Origin: JBOGVZ01 sp050692985
Lineage (GTDB): Bacteria; Actinomycetota; UBA4738; CALAEC01
Length of the DNA stretch: 41,819 bases
Direction of reading: 5' to 3'
Assembly: GCA_050692985.1 (NCBI GenBank)
Contig: JBOGVZ010000080.1
Coordinates: forward strand, 1-41,819
In this document: piece by piece, positions 24,559 through 31,619 of the stretch
Numbering within the stretch: the stretch's first letter is position 1
Layout of the letters: each line of letters opens with the position of its first letter
Notes under the pieces: model-generated
Databases searched by the model: none
The model's input: only the letters and a program-made list of their open reading frames with translations
What the model was told of the DNA's origin: nothing
Program-made: the position numbers and the translations under genes

Positions 24559-26627
24559 TTGGCGCCTTCTCGCCCGTGCACGGGGATCGTCCCCCGGACC
24601 GTGGTCCCCCGTCCCGGCTGAGATTCGATGCGCAGGGTGCCGCCCAGGGCTTCCAGGCGGTCCCGCATGTTCTGCAGTCCCGCACCGGGCGTTGTGGTGG
24701 CCGTGTCGAACCCGCGCCCGTCATCCTCGACGGCGAACGCCAGTGAACCGTCGTCGGTCCACACTCGCACACTGACCCGGGAAGCCTCCGCGTACTTGGC
24801 GACGTTCTGGAGGGCCTCCAGGACGCAGAAGTACACGGCGGCCTCGGCCTCAGCCGGGTAGCGGCCCAGGCCGTCGGGATGCACCTCGACCGGCAACGGG
24901 CTCTTGCGGGCCTGGGCCTCCAGGGCGGCCGGGAGCCCCTGGTCCGCCAGAAGGGGCGGGTAGATGCCCCGGGCCAGGTCCCGCAGGTTCTCCAGGGCTT
25001 CCTGGGCCTCCCCCTGGAGCCGCTCCAGGAGCTCGTCCGCCTTGGCCCGGTCCCGCGTCGACAGGGTCCGAGCCAGCCTCAGGTTGACCGCGAGGGCCAC
25101 CAGCTGCTGCTGGGCGCCGTCGTGGATGTCCCGCTCCAGCCGGCGGCGCTCCTGGTCCTGGGCGGCGACCAGGCGCTGCCGGGACGCCCGCAGCTCCTCG
25201 ATCAGCCGGACGTTCCGGAGGATCAACCCGGCCTGGCCGGCCAGGTCCTGGAGCAGCTTCTCCTGGATGGGGGTGAGCGTCTCTCCGGGCTTCAGGATCA
25301 CGGCAAGGGCCCCCAGCAGGTCGCCTCGATCGCGAACGGCAAAGGCGGCCTCCTCCCCCGGCAGCGTGGGCAGGTCGTTCCCCGCCAGGGGAACCGGCTG
25401 GACGTCCTCACTCTTGTGGGGCCACCCGGCGGCCGGCCGAAGCTCGCCGCCCAACCTCAGCCAGATGAGGGCCCGGGCGGCGCCCGTCCCCTCCCCGATC
25501 AGCCGGGCCATCCGGGGGAGGACGTCCTCCGTGGAGTAGGCCCCGCCCACGCGGTCGGCGAACTCGGACAGCAGCTCGTACGGCGTGGCCCGCCGGCCGT
25601 ACACCAGGCGATCGGCCAGGCGCCGGGCCCACTCCCGTACCGGGTGGAAGGCCACGGCGATGACGGCGGTGGCCGCCGCGGTCAGCAGGACATTCCCCCG
25701 GGTGCCCACCAGGGCCCCCATGCCGACCACCAGGCCCACGTAGACCCCGGTGAACAGCGCGCCCAGGGTCGTATACATCACGGCGCGGTTCACCACCACG
25801 TCGACGTCGAACAGGCGGTGGCGGAGGATGCCGATGCCCGCCCCTACCGGGAGCGTCATGAACACGAGGGCCGACAGAACGCTGTCGAGCAGCGGTGGCA
25901 GGCCACCCAGCGCCTCCACCGGTATCGACACCACGAACCACGCCACCAGCAGGCTCACCCCGAACAAGAACCACTTGATCTGCTGGCGCACCTGCCTGGT
26001 CGATCGCCGGTACCGCACCACCAGGGACACCAGCGAGGCCGCCGCCAGGACCACGGGAACCATGAAGGCCTGCTGCTCCACGATCGGGGCCCACCCCTCG
26101 AACGCGGCCACACCCACCGGGTTTTGGATGGGCGCCCGGTAGTCGGGGAGCGGCCCGGGGTCCAGGGCGAAGATCACCCCGATGGCGCCCATGGCCACCC
26201 CGGCCGGGATCGCCAGCCACAGCCACCGCCTGGAGGGCAGCCGGCCGTCGGGGAACAGCAGGGGGAGGAAGACGACCAGAGGGGTGAAGAAGAACACCCA
26301 CATCCAGCTGGACAGCCATGCCAGCCACTCCATCCCCGGGAGCGGCGACACGTTGATCGAATAGCGGGCGTACGCATCGGAGGAGAAGGCCACGGACGCC
26401 ATGAGACCCACGCCCAGGAACAGCCACCCGACTCTGTTGGCAGACTGTCGTGCGGCCACCAGGGCCCCGGTGAGCGAAAAGGCCAGGAACACCGGGACGA
26501 AGAGGAAGTCCTCCGCGGTCCGGCCCCATCCCTGGGCGGCCACGGTGGCCCACAGGCCGAAGCCGGACAGGACCACGAAGGTCGTGGCCAGGCCCCAGGC
26601 CAGCCGGGCGGTGGTCTTGCCGCTCAT
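24555..26627 (-). CDS. Sensor histidine kinase HK5 (about 10 TM, GAF-like, HisKA_3, HATPase_c), first of the operon
   Basis: Membrane sensor kinase of 690 residues and promoter-proximal gene of the HK5-HK4-HK3-HK2-HK1 operon. About ten helices are followed by a GAF-like domain, His502 in DIHDGAQQQLVALAV, N-box EALQNVAKYAEAS, and G-boxes DDGRGFDTA and GAGLQNMRDRLEALGG. ATG 26627 lies seven bases after a CATAAT -10 on the minus strand, so the transcript is probably leaderless. Upstream, in the opposite direction, lies the small basic protein/cupredoxin/UspA operon. Confidence 0.9.
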   Translation of the reverse strand: MSGKTTARLAWGLATTFVVLSGFGLWATVAAQGWGRTAEDFLFVPVFLAFSLTGALVAARQSANRVGWLFLGVGLMASVAFSSDAYARYSINVSPLPGMEWLAWLSSWMWVFFFTPLVVFLPLLFPDGRLPSRRWLWLAIPAGVAMGAIGVIFALDPGPLPDYRAPIQNPVGVAAFEGWAPIVEQQAFMVPVVLAAASLVSLVVRYRRSTRQVRQQIKWFLFGVSLLVAWFVVSIPVEALGGLPPLLDSVLSALVFMTLPVGAGIGILRHRLFDVDVVVNRAVMYTTLGALFTGVYVGLVVGMGALVGTRGNVLLTAAATAVIAVAFHPVREWARRLADRLVYGRRATPYELLSEFADRVGGAYSTEDVLPRMARLIGEGTGAARALIWLRLGGELRPAAGWPHKSEDVQPVPLAGNDLPTLPGEEAAFAVRDRGDLLGALAVILKPGETLTPIQEKLLQDLAGQAGLILRNVRLIEELRASRQRLVAAQDQERRRLERDIHDGAQQQLVALAVNLRLARTLSTRDRAKADELLERLQGEAQEALENLRDLARGIYPPLLADQGLPAALEAQARKSPLPVEVHPDGLGRYPAEAEAAVYFCVLEALQNVAKYAEASRVSVRVWTDDGSLAFAVEDDGRGFDTATTTPGAGLQNMRDRLEALGGTLRIESQPGRGTTVRGTIPVHGREGAK

Positions 26628-26634
26628 CGCACCG

Positions 26635-26640
26635 ATTATG
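26635..26640 (-). promoter_or_regulatory. -10 element of the kinase operon (leaderless)
   Basis: CATAAT on the minus strand with seven bases to the HK5 ATG, so transcription should begin at or one base before the start codon. No convincing -35. The gap 26641-26822 holds both this promoter and that of the divergent small-protein operon. Confidence 0.5.
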
Positions 26641-26822
26641 CGGGCTGGAGGTTCGGGTGAGGAAGGGTGAACGCTCCCCCGCCGCGCTCGGCCAGCACCA
26701 CGACTCGAGGGGGTGGTGCCCCTCCCCGCGGGGGGCGGTTCCCGCCGCAGGTTTCTCATGCGAGCCGGATGGATGCGGACCCGGCCCTCCGCGACGATGG
26801 CCGCGAAGGAAGGAGGCACCGG

Positions 26823-26954
26823 ATGGGCCGACGCGCGAGGTTGTGGAGGCAGATGGAGCGGACGCTGCTGGGCGCGGTGATGGCCGTGGCGGCTCGCATC
26901 GTCGAGCGCCGGCTCCTCCGGATGGTGGAGCGGCGGGCGACCCCCGCCGCCTGA
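26823..26954 (+). CDS. Small basic amphipathic protein, 43 residues
   Basis: Short gene supported by an ideal ribosome-binding site (AGGAGG, six bases before ATG 26823) and by lying 22 bases before the cupredoxin-like gene in the same direction. The protein starts MGRRARLWRQMERTLLGAVM and is rich in arginine and hydrophobic residues; one amphipathic or membrane-bound helix is likely. No family is recognised. An open frame extends upstream to 26667 but has no start signal. It is probably translated; its role is unknown. Confidence 0.6.
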   Translation: MGRRARLWRQMERTLLGAVMAVAARIVERRLLRMVERRATPAA

Positions 26955-26976
26955 GGTCCCAAGGAGGGAGGATCGG

Positions 26977-27429
26977 ATGCGCAAGCTCATGATCGGAACC
27001 ACGGTCCTGGCGATGGCCCTGGTGGCCTGCGGCGGAGGCGGGCAGACGAACGGCGGCGGCGGTCAGCAGGACGCCGGGTCCGGCACCGTGACCGTGCAGG
27101 CCGAGGAGTACGCGTTCACCGGCGTGCCGGAGACCCTGGCCGCCGGCGAGGTCACGTTCGACCTGGAGAACATCGGCGACGAGCAGCACGAGTTCCAACT
27201 CGGTCTGCTGAAGACCGACATCACCATCGAGGAGGTGCTGGAGCTCTCCGATGACGAGCTCGGCCAGCACATCGAGCAGCTCGGGGGCACCTTCGCCGAG
27301 CCGGGCGCCTCGGCCACCTTCGAGACCACGCTGGAAGCCGGCCGCTACGCCTACGTGTGCTTCCTCCCCAGCCCGGACGGCACGCCCCACGCCGCCCTGG
27401 GGATGTACGGCGAGCTGACGGTCTCATAG
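26977..27429 (+). CDS. Cupredoxin-like lipoprotein
   Basis: Exported lipoprotein of 150 residues: signal peptide with a good lipobox (ALVAC), a Gly-rich linker, then a single cupredoxin-like beta-sandwich (TVTVQAEEYAFTGVPETL onwards). Candidate type 1 copper ligands are the His in EQHEFQLG and, near the C terminus, Cys, His and Met in YVCFLPSPDGTPHAALGM, in the C...H...M order of blue copper proteins. The insertion TIEEVLELSDDELGQHIEQL is unusual for a simple cupredoxin. AAGGAGGGAGG precedes ATG 26977. Redox carrier or copper-binding protein on the cell surface is the best guess. Confidence 0.75.
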   Translation: MRKLMIGTTVLAMALVACGGGGQTNGGGGQQDAGSGTVTVQAEEYAFTGVPETLAAGEVTFDLENIGDEQHEFQLGLLKTDITIEEVLELSDDELGQHIEQLGGTFAEPGASATFETTLEAGRYAYVCFLPSPDGTPHAALGMYGELTVS

Positions 27430-27452
27430 TGGAGACGGGAAGGGGGTTGGGA

Positions 27453-27860
27453 ATGGCGACGATCCTGGTGGGAACCGACACCTCGACCGCGGCCGACCTG
27501 GCCGTGGAGACCGCGGCCGACCTGGCCCTGGCCCGGGGTGCCGACCTGGTGGTGGTGTACGTCCGGCCGCAGGAGGCGGCCCGGGAGGTGTTCGACGCGG
27601 ACAAGGCGGCGGACCCGGCCGAGTACCTGGCCGAGCTGGCCGGACGGTTCCCCGGGCTGACCGTCCGCACCCGCCAGGAGGAGGGCGATCCCGCGGAGAG
27701 GATCTGCCGCGTGGCCGGTGACGAGGCCGCCGAGGTAATCGTGGTGGGCAACCGCGGGGTGCACGGGCGCCTGCTGTCCTACCTCCGCAGCGTCCCCCAC
27801 GACGTCCTGCGCCGAGCCAACAGCTCGGTGCTGGTGGTGGACACGCGGAGCCGGCAGTGA
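27453..27860 (+). CDS. Universal stress protein (UspA family)
   Basis: Single UspA domain of 135 residues. It starts MATILVGTDTSTAADLAV, has DLVVVYVRP at the end of beta-2, and ends VIVVGNRGVHGRLLSYLRSVPHDVL with SSVLVVD. This corresponds to the ATP-binding G-x2-G-x9-G(S) motif, except that the last glycine is Arg. ATG 27453 follows GGGAAGGGGG. The gene is third in the small protein-cupredoxin-UspA operon and converges with the NarL regulator. A hairpin at 27857-27881 separates them. Confidence 0.88.
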   Translation: MATILVGTDTSTAADLAVETAADLALARGADLVVVYVRPQEAAREVFDADKAADPAEYLAELAGRFPGLTVRTRQEEGDPAERICRVAGDEAAEVIVVGNRGVHGRLLSYLRSVPHDVLRRANSSVLVVDTRSRQ

Positions 27861-27881
27861 CGGGCGGCGGGGCCCCGTCAC
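27857..27881. terminator. Bidirectional terminator hairpin between convergent genes
   Basis: GTGACGGG / CCCGTCAC pair over nine central bases, exactly where the UspA and NarL-regulator genes meet; both stops touch the stem. A second stem CCCCGTC / GACGGGG (27873-27891) could form instead. No T-tract. Confidence 0.5.
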
Positions 27882-28555
27882 CCCGACGGGGCTCCGCCCT
27901 CCCGCAGGAACGTGAGGACGGCCATGACACGGCGGTGGACGTTCGGTTCCTCTGTCAGACCCAGCTTGTGGAACAGGGAATTGATGTGCTTCTCGATGGC
28001 TCGCTCGGTCAGGACCAGCGTCGAGGCGATGGCCGCGTTGTTCCTGCCCTCGGCCATGAGCTGGAGGACCTCCCGCTCCCGGTCGGTGAGGTTGGCCAGG
28101 GGCGACCGGGCCAGCCGCTCCCGGCGGGCCACCAGCCCCTCCACCACCTTGGGATCGAGGATCGAGCCGCCCCGAGCCACCTCGCGAAGGGCCCTGACCA
28201 CCTCCTCGACGTCGGCCACCCGCTCCTTCAGCAGGTACCCCAGCCCCTCGGCCCCGTCCCTCAGCAGCTCGTAGGCGTAGTCCTCCTCGGCGTACTGGGA
28301 GAGGACCACCACGCCGGTCTCCGGATGCTCCGCCCGGATGCGGCGGGCCGCCTCGATCCCTTCGGTGGTGTGACTGGGAGGCATGCGGATGTCCGTCAGG
28401 ACCGCGTCCGGCTCCTGCGCCTCCACCGCCCGCAGCAGCCCGTCGCGGTCGGCCACGGCGGCCACCACCTCGACGTCATCCACCGTTCCCAGCAGGGCCG
28501 CCGTCCCCTCGCGAACGAGGTAGTTATCCTCAGCGAAGACGACGCGGAGCGGCAC
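27878..28555 (-). CDS. NarL/FixJ-type response regulator (receiver plus LuxR HTH)
   Basis: DNA-binding response regulator of 225 residues. The receiver has Glu9-Asp10, phospho-acceptor Asp55 (AVLTDIRMPP), Ser in VVVLSQYAEEDY and Lys in YLLKERV. The LuxR-type HTH (about residues 155-215) reads NLTDREREVLQLMAEGRNNAAIA...LTERAIEKHINSLFHKLGL. This class pairs with HisKA_3 kinases, so the five-kinase operon next to it is the natural partner. GTG 28555 lies eight bases after TATACC, so it is probably leaderless. It is divergent from, and clearly paralogous to, the receiver of the cyclase gene at 28588. Confidence 0.92.
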   Translation of the reverse strand: MPLRVVFAEDNYLVREGTAALLGTVDDVEVVAAVADRDGLLRAVEAQEPDAVLTDIRMPPSHTTEGIEAARRIRAEHPETGVVVLSQYAEEDYAYELLRDGAEGLGYLLKERVADVEEVVRALREVARGGSILDPKVVEGLVARRERLARSPLANLTDREREVLQLMAEGRNNAAIASTLVLTERAIEKHINSLFHKLGLTEEPNVHRRVMAVLTFLREGGAPSG

Positions 28556-28563
28556 GAGCCGAT

Positions 28564-28571
28564 GGTATACG
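28564..28571. promoter_or_regulatory. Overlapping symmetric -10 elements of the divergent regulator pair
   Basis: GGTATACG holds TATACC on the minus strand (eight bases before GTG 28555) and TATACG on the plus strand (28566-28571, for ATG 28588 with GGAG at 28580-28583). The two elements share the palindrome GTATAC, so RNA polymerase could load in only one direction at a time. Confidence 0.5.
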
Positions 28572-28587
28572 CGATGAACCGGAGCCG

Positions 28588-29871
28588 ATGACGATCAGGA
28601 CCGTGCTCGGCGACGACAACGTCCTGGTGCGGGAGGGGGTTCGGGCCCTGCTGGACACCTCGGACGACATCGAGGTGGTCGGGGTGGCCTCGGACGGCCC
28701 TTCGCTCATGGCGGCCGTCGACCAGCACCGACCCGACGTGGTGGTGACCGACATCAAGATGCCCCCCAACTTCCAGCTGGAGGGGATCGAGGCGGCCCAC
28801 CAGATCCGCCACGACCACCCGGACACCGGGGTGGTGGTCCTGTCGGCCCACGACGACGAGGCCTACGCCCTGGCCCTGCTCGGGGGGGGCGAACGCGGGC
28901 TGGCCTACCTGCTGAAGGACCGGCTCGGGGAAGGGGACGAGCTGGCCCGGGCCATCCGGGAGGTCGCCGCGGGCCGTTCCGCGGTGGATCCCACGATCGC
29001 GGCCAGGCTCTCGGACCGGCAGGGGGCCCCCGATCCGGACCGCGAGATCCTCGACCTGATGGCCCAGGGCCTGGGCTATGCGGAGATGGCCCAGGCGCTG
29101 GAGACCTCTCAGGAGGCCATCGACCGGCGGGTCACCGACCTGTTCCGGCGGTTGGCCGATCAGGCCAGCCGCGGAGCCGCCTCTGCCGTCGACGAGCTGA
29201 AGCGCCTCCACGCCGCGGTGGTGGACAGGGAGGCCTCGGCCCGGACCCTGAAGTCGTTCCTGCCGTCTCAGGTGGTGGAGCGGCTCCGAAGCGAGCCGTC
29301 CGCCGCCACCCTTCAGCAGGAGGTCGACGCCACGATCCTGTTCTCCGACATCCGGGGGTACTCCACCCTGGCCGAGCGGCTGCCGGCTCGCGAGGTGGCC
29401 GACATCCTGGCCAGACACCTCGGCGCCATGGCGGAGGTGGTGCTGGGCCACGGGGGCACGCTCAGCGAGTTCGTCGGTGACGCCATCCTGGTGGTGTTCG
29501 GGGCACCCGAGCCGCTGCCCGACCATGCCGAGCGGGCCCTCCGATGCGCGCTGGGCATGCAGACTCGCCAGGCCGAGCTGAACGCAGAGGGCGACAGGGA
29601 CGGCCTGCCCCCACTGGCCATGGGGATCGGCGTGAACACGGGGACCGTCATGGCCGGGACCATGGGCGGGGCGGGCCGGCTCCAGTACACGGTGATCGGC
29701 GATGCGGTCAACGTGGCCGCCCGCCTCCAAGGTGAGGCCCAGGCCAGCGAGGTCCTGGCCACGGCAGCCACGGTGGCCGCTGCGCCGGGCGTTCCCGTGG
29801 AGCCCGCCGGGGCTCGGCAGGTCAAGGGCCGAGCGGAGCCGGTGGAATGCTTCCGCGTCGTGCCGGGGTGA
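28588..29871 (+). CDS. Response regulator with receiver, vestigial LuxR HTH and class III nucleotidyl cyclase
   Basis: Three-part protein of 427 residues. The receiver (1-125) has Asp9, Asp10, phospho-acceptor Asp55 (VVVTDIKMPP) and Lys110. Residues 150-190 (DREILDLMAQGLGYAEMAQA...) match a degenerate LuxR HTH. The class III cyclase (about 245-395) has metal Asp254 (FSDIRGYS) and Asp298 (FVGDAILVVFG), and transition-state Asn375 and Arg379 (VNVAARL). The base-selecting residue, usually Lys in adenylate cyclases, is Glu294, the residue of guanylate cyclases; its partner is Thr368. It probably makes a cyclic nucleotide on phosphorylation by a neighbouring kinase; cAMP versus cGMP is open. Confidence 0.9.
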   Translation: MTIRTVLGDDNVLVREGVRALLDTSDDIEVVGVASDGPSLMAAVDQHRPDVVVTDIKMPPNFQLEGIEAAHQIRHDHPDTGVVVLSAHDDEAYALALLGGGERGLAYLLKDRLGEGDELARAIREVAAGRSAVDPTIAARLSDRQGAPDPDREILDLMAQGLGYAEMAQALETSQEAIDRRVTDLFRRLADQASRGAASAVDELKRLHAAVVDREASARTLKSFLPSQVVERLRSEPSAATLQQEVDATILFSDIRGYSTLAERLPAREVADILARHLGAMAEVVLGHGGTLSEFVGDAILVVFGAPEPLPDHAERALRCALGMQTRQAELNAEGDRDGLPPLAMGIGVNTGTVMAGTMGGAGRLQYTVIGDAVNVAARLQGEAQASEVLATAATVAAAPGVPVEPAGARQVKGRAEPVECFRVVPG

Positions 29872-30506
29872 CGGCCGGGCCCGACTTCGACGAGCCGTAC
29901 TTCCGGGAGCTCTACGGGCCGGTCCCCCGGCAGACGCGGTTCGACCGGGCCCGAGACGACCGGGTGGTGCGCCTGGTCGAGCGGTTCGGCCCGTGGCGCG
30001 GGTCGCTCCTGGACATCGGGTGCGGCTACGGGTACCTGCTGGCCCGCTTTCGCGGCCGGTACGACCTGCACGGGATCGACATGTCCACCCACGCCGCCGG
30101 GGAGGTGGTGGCCCGGCTTCCGGGAGTTCGCGTGGTCCAGGCCGACATGCAGCGGCCGTTCCCCTTCGCCGGCCGATTCGATGTGGTGCTGGCCGTCAAC
30201 GTGATCGAGCACCTGCCCGACCCGGAGGCGGGGGTGGCCTCCGTCAGGGAGGCGCTGCGCCCCGGCGGCCTGTGCGTGCTGCACCTGCCCACGATCAACA
30301 ACACGGTGAGCCGGGCCGTGTACCGCTTCACCTATGCGGGCGACCCCACCCACGTGTACCGCCCCTCCGGCGACGAGGTCCGGCGGCTGTTCGAGACGCA
30401 CGGGTTCGAGACAGTGGAGGAGGCCTACGCCCCCTTCGCCCCCCGGGCCCTGTGGAAGGCGCTGCGGTGGCACCCGGCCTACCTGGCGGCGTTCCGCCGC
30501 GGCTGA
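29868..30506 (+). CDS. Class I SAM-dependent methyltransferase
   Basis: Methyltransferase of 212 residues with motif I LLDIGCGYGYLLARF (about 47-61), an acidic end of beta-2 in LHGIDMS, and the motif II region VLAVNVIEHLPDPE followed by REALRPGGLCVLHLPT. It resembles the Methyltransf_11/23 group acting on small molecules or lipids; the substrate is not evident. GTG 29868 overlaps the cyclase stop (GTGA), so the two are translationally coupled. Confidence 0.88.
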   Translation: MTAGPDFDEPYFRELYGPVPRQTRFDRARDDRVVRLVERFGPWRGSLLDIGCGYGYLLARFRGRYDLHGIDMSTHAAGEVVARLPGVRVVQADMQRPFPFAGRFDVVLAVNVIEHLPDPEAGVASVREALRPGGLCVLHLPTINNTVSRAVYRFTYAGDPTHVYRPSGDEVRRLFETHGFETVEEAYAPFAPRALWKALRWHPAYLAAFRRG

Positions 30507-30536
30507 GCGTGCCGGCTTGGACCGGGGAGTGGTGGG

Positions 30537-30542
30537 TAGGAT
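30537..30542 (+). promoter_or_regulatory. -10 element of the mycoredoxin-like gene (leaderless)
   Basis: TAGGAT with seven bases (gggaggg) to ATG 30550. These G/A bases could alternatively serve as a ribosome-binding site for a longer message, but the spacing would be too short. Confidence 0.45.
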
Positions 30543-30549
30543 GGGAGGG

Positions 30550-30786
30550 ATGGCCGACATCCGCGTGTACGGGGCCGACTGGTGCGGCGACTGCCACCGG
30601 GCCAGGCGGGTCCTCCAACGCAAGGGCGTCGATTTCGAGTGGATCGACGTGGAGGCCGACCCGGCAATGGCAGAGGAGGCCCGCCGGCTGGGCGGCAGGC
30701 CCAACATCCCGGTGATCGTGTTCGCCGACGGGTCGGTGCTGGTCGAGCCCACCGACCCCGAGCTGGAGGCCCGGCTGGCCGGCTGA
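30550..30786 (+). CDS. Mycoredoxin/glutaredoxin-like thiol oxidoreductase
   Basis: Small thioredoxin-fold protein of 78 residues with the redox motif DWCGDCHRA near the N terminus (CxxC, first Cys at residue 12), the cis-proline segment NIPVIVFADGS, and the helix-3 start VLVEPTDPELEARL. Size and motif fit the mycoredoxin/NrdH-like group, which reduces mycothiol mixed disulfides in actinomycetes. ATG 30550 is preferred on the -10 spacing; ATG 30541 is in frame three codons earlier. Confidence 0.85.
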   Translation: MADIRVYGADWCGDCHRARRVLQRKGVDFEWIDVEADPAMAEEARRLGGRPNIPVIVFADGSVLVEPTDPELEARLAG

Positions 30787-30793
30787 GGCGGGT

Positions 30794-30973
30794 TCAGCCG
30801 AAGAACGGCTGCCGCTCCCCGCCCTCCACGTAGCTCTTCAGCCGTCCCACGATCTGTCCCCACACGAAGTTGACCATCCCGAACTCCCCGTCCGGGTAGT
30901 CGCCGGGGAAGTCGTGGCGGAACACCACCCGGGTCCCCCCGGGGGCCAGCACCGTGGAGATCACCCTGGTCCC
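30794..30973 (-). pseudogene. C-terminal remnant of an SRPBCC (AHSA1-like) gene
   Basis: The minus-strand frame encodes the last strands and C-terminal helix of an SRPBCC/START-like domain (STVLAPGGTRVVFRHDFPG, then VNFVWGQIVGRLKSYVEGG and a QPFFG end). About 60 residues are left of a domain of about 140-150. Similarity stops near 30973; the open frame continues to 31009 with unrelated residues. It meets a plus-strand remnant of the same superfamily head to head. Confidence 0.55.
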
Positions 30974-31127
30974 CCACGGCGATGCCACGATCCTGCGCCT
31001 GCGGCACACGGACCTTCCCTCGGACCTGGCCCGGGAGCAGCACCGGCAGGGGTGGACCCACTACCTGGGCCGGCTGGCCACGGCCGGGGCGGGGGGCGAC
31101 CCCGGTCCCGATCCCCTGGCCGGCTGA
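30930..31127 (+). pseudogene. C-terminal remnant of a second SRPBCC (AHSA1-like) gene
   Basis: The plus-strand frame encodes RVPPGASTVEITLVPHGD, then LRLRHTDLPSDLAREQH and QGWTHYLGRLATAGAGGDPG, the usual C-terminal half of AHSA1-type SRPBCC proteins. There is no N-terminal half: an in-frame stop occurs at 30897-30899 and no start codon fits. About 65 codons remain, ending at TGA 31127. It is a different subtype from the minus-strand remnant, so this is not a simple palindrome. Confidence 0.6.
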
Positions 31128-31130
31128 GCG

Positions 31131-31574
31131 CTACCGGCGCAGGATCATCACCGCGCCCGCCGCCAGGAGCCCCAGGCCCGCCACCCGGGCGGCGGTCAGG
31201 GGGACGCGCTCGATCCCGAACATGCCCACCATGTCGATCAGCGCCGCCGCGGCCAGCTGGCCGGCGATGAGCAGGCCGACGGTGGCCAGGGTGCCGATCC
31301 TGGGCGGGGCGAACACGAGCGTGAACACCACCAGGGCGCCGAGCGGCCCGGCCAGCCACAGCCAGGGCGGCTGGCCGAACCCTCCCACGATCCCGGCCGG
31401 CCCCCGGGCCACCAGGGCCACGGCCAGGAGCACGCTCGCGCCGAGAACGGCCAGGAACGCGGTGGCCTCCAGCACGCCGATGCGCCGGCCGAACACCCCG
31501 GAGATGGCCGCCTGGAAGCCGCCGCCGATCCCGGCCACCACGGCGATCAGGATCGCCACCCTCCCTCCGGACAT
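31131..31574 (-). CDS. DMT-family membrane protein, YdcZ/DUF606 type
   Basis: Membrane protein of 147 residues with five predicted helices, typical of the half-size YdcZ (DUF606) branch of the drug/metabolite transporter superfamily. It starts GRVAILIAVVAGIGGGFQAAISG and has the conserved GQLAAAALIDMVGMFG in the fourth helix. Such proteins often act as pairs or homodimers. The substrate is unknown. Only one copy is seen here. ATG 31574 lies eight bases after TAGGCT. Confidence 0.85.
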   Translation of the reverse strand: MSGGRVAILIAVVAGIGGGFQAAISGVFGRRIGVLEATAFLAVLGASVLLAVALVARGPAGIVGGFGQPPWLWLAGPLGALVVFTLVFAPPRIGTLATVGLLIAGQLAAAALIDMVGMFGIERVPLTAARVAGLGLLAAGAVMILRR

Positions 31575-31582
31575 CGGGCCCC

Positions 31583-31588
31583 AGCCTA
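31583..31588 (-). promoter_or_regulatory. -10 element of the YdcZ-type gene (leaderless)
   Basis: TAGGCT on the minus strand, eight bases before ATG 31574, inside the 45-base gap after the VOC gene. Confidence 0.4.
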
Positions 31589-31619
31589 CAGCGGCGGGGC
31601 GGTCCCTTCGGGCGGATCC

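Noticed and set aside
16172..26627. CRISPR array, insertion sequence or prophage as source of the repeated region
   Set aside because: The repetition comes from paralogous kinase genes of about 2 kb each. No short direct repeats with spacers, transposase, integrase or phage genes are present anywhere in the window.
30794..31009. Independent 71-residue gene on the minus strand
   Set aside because: Its first dozen residues are unrelated to anything and the rest is the end of an SRPBCC domain, so a truncated remnant explains it better.
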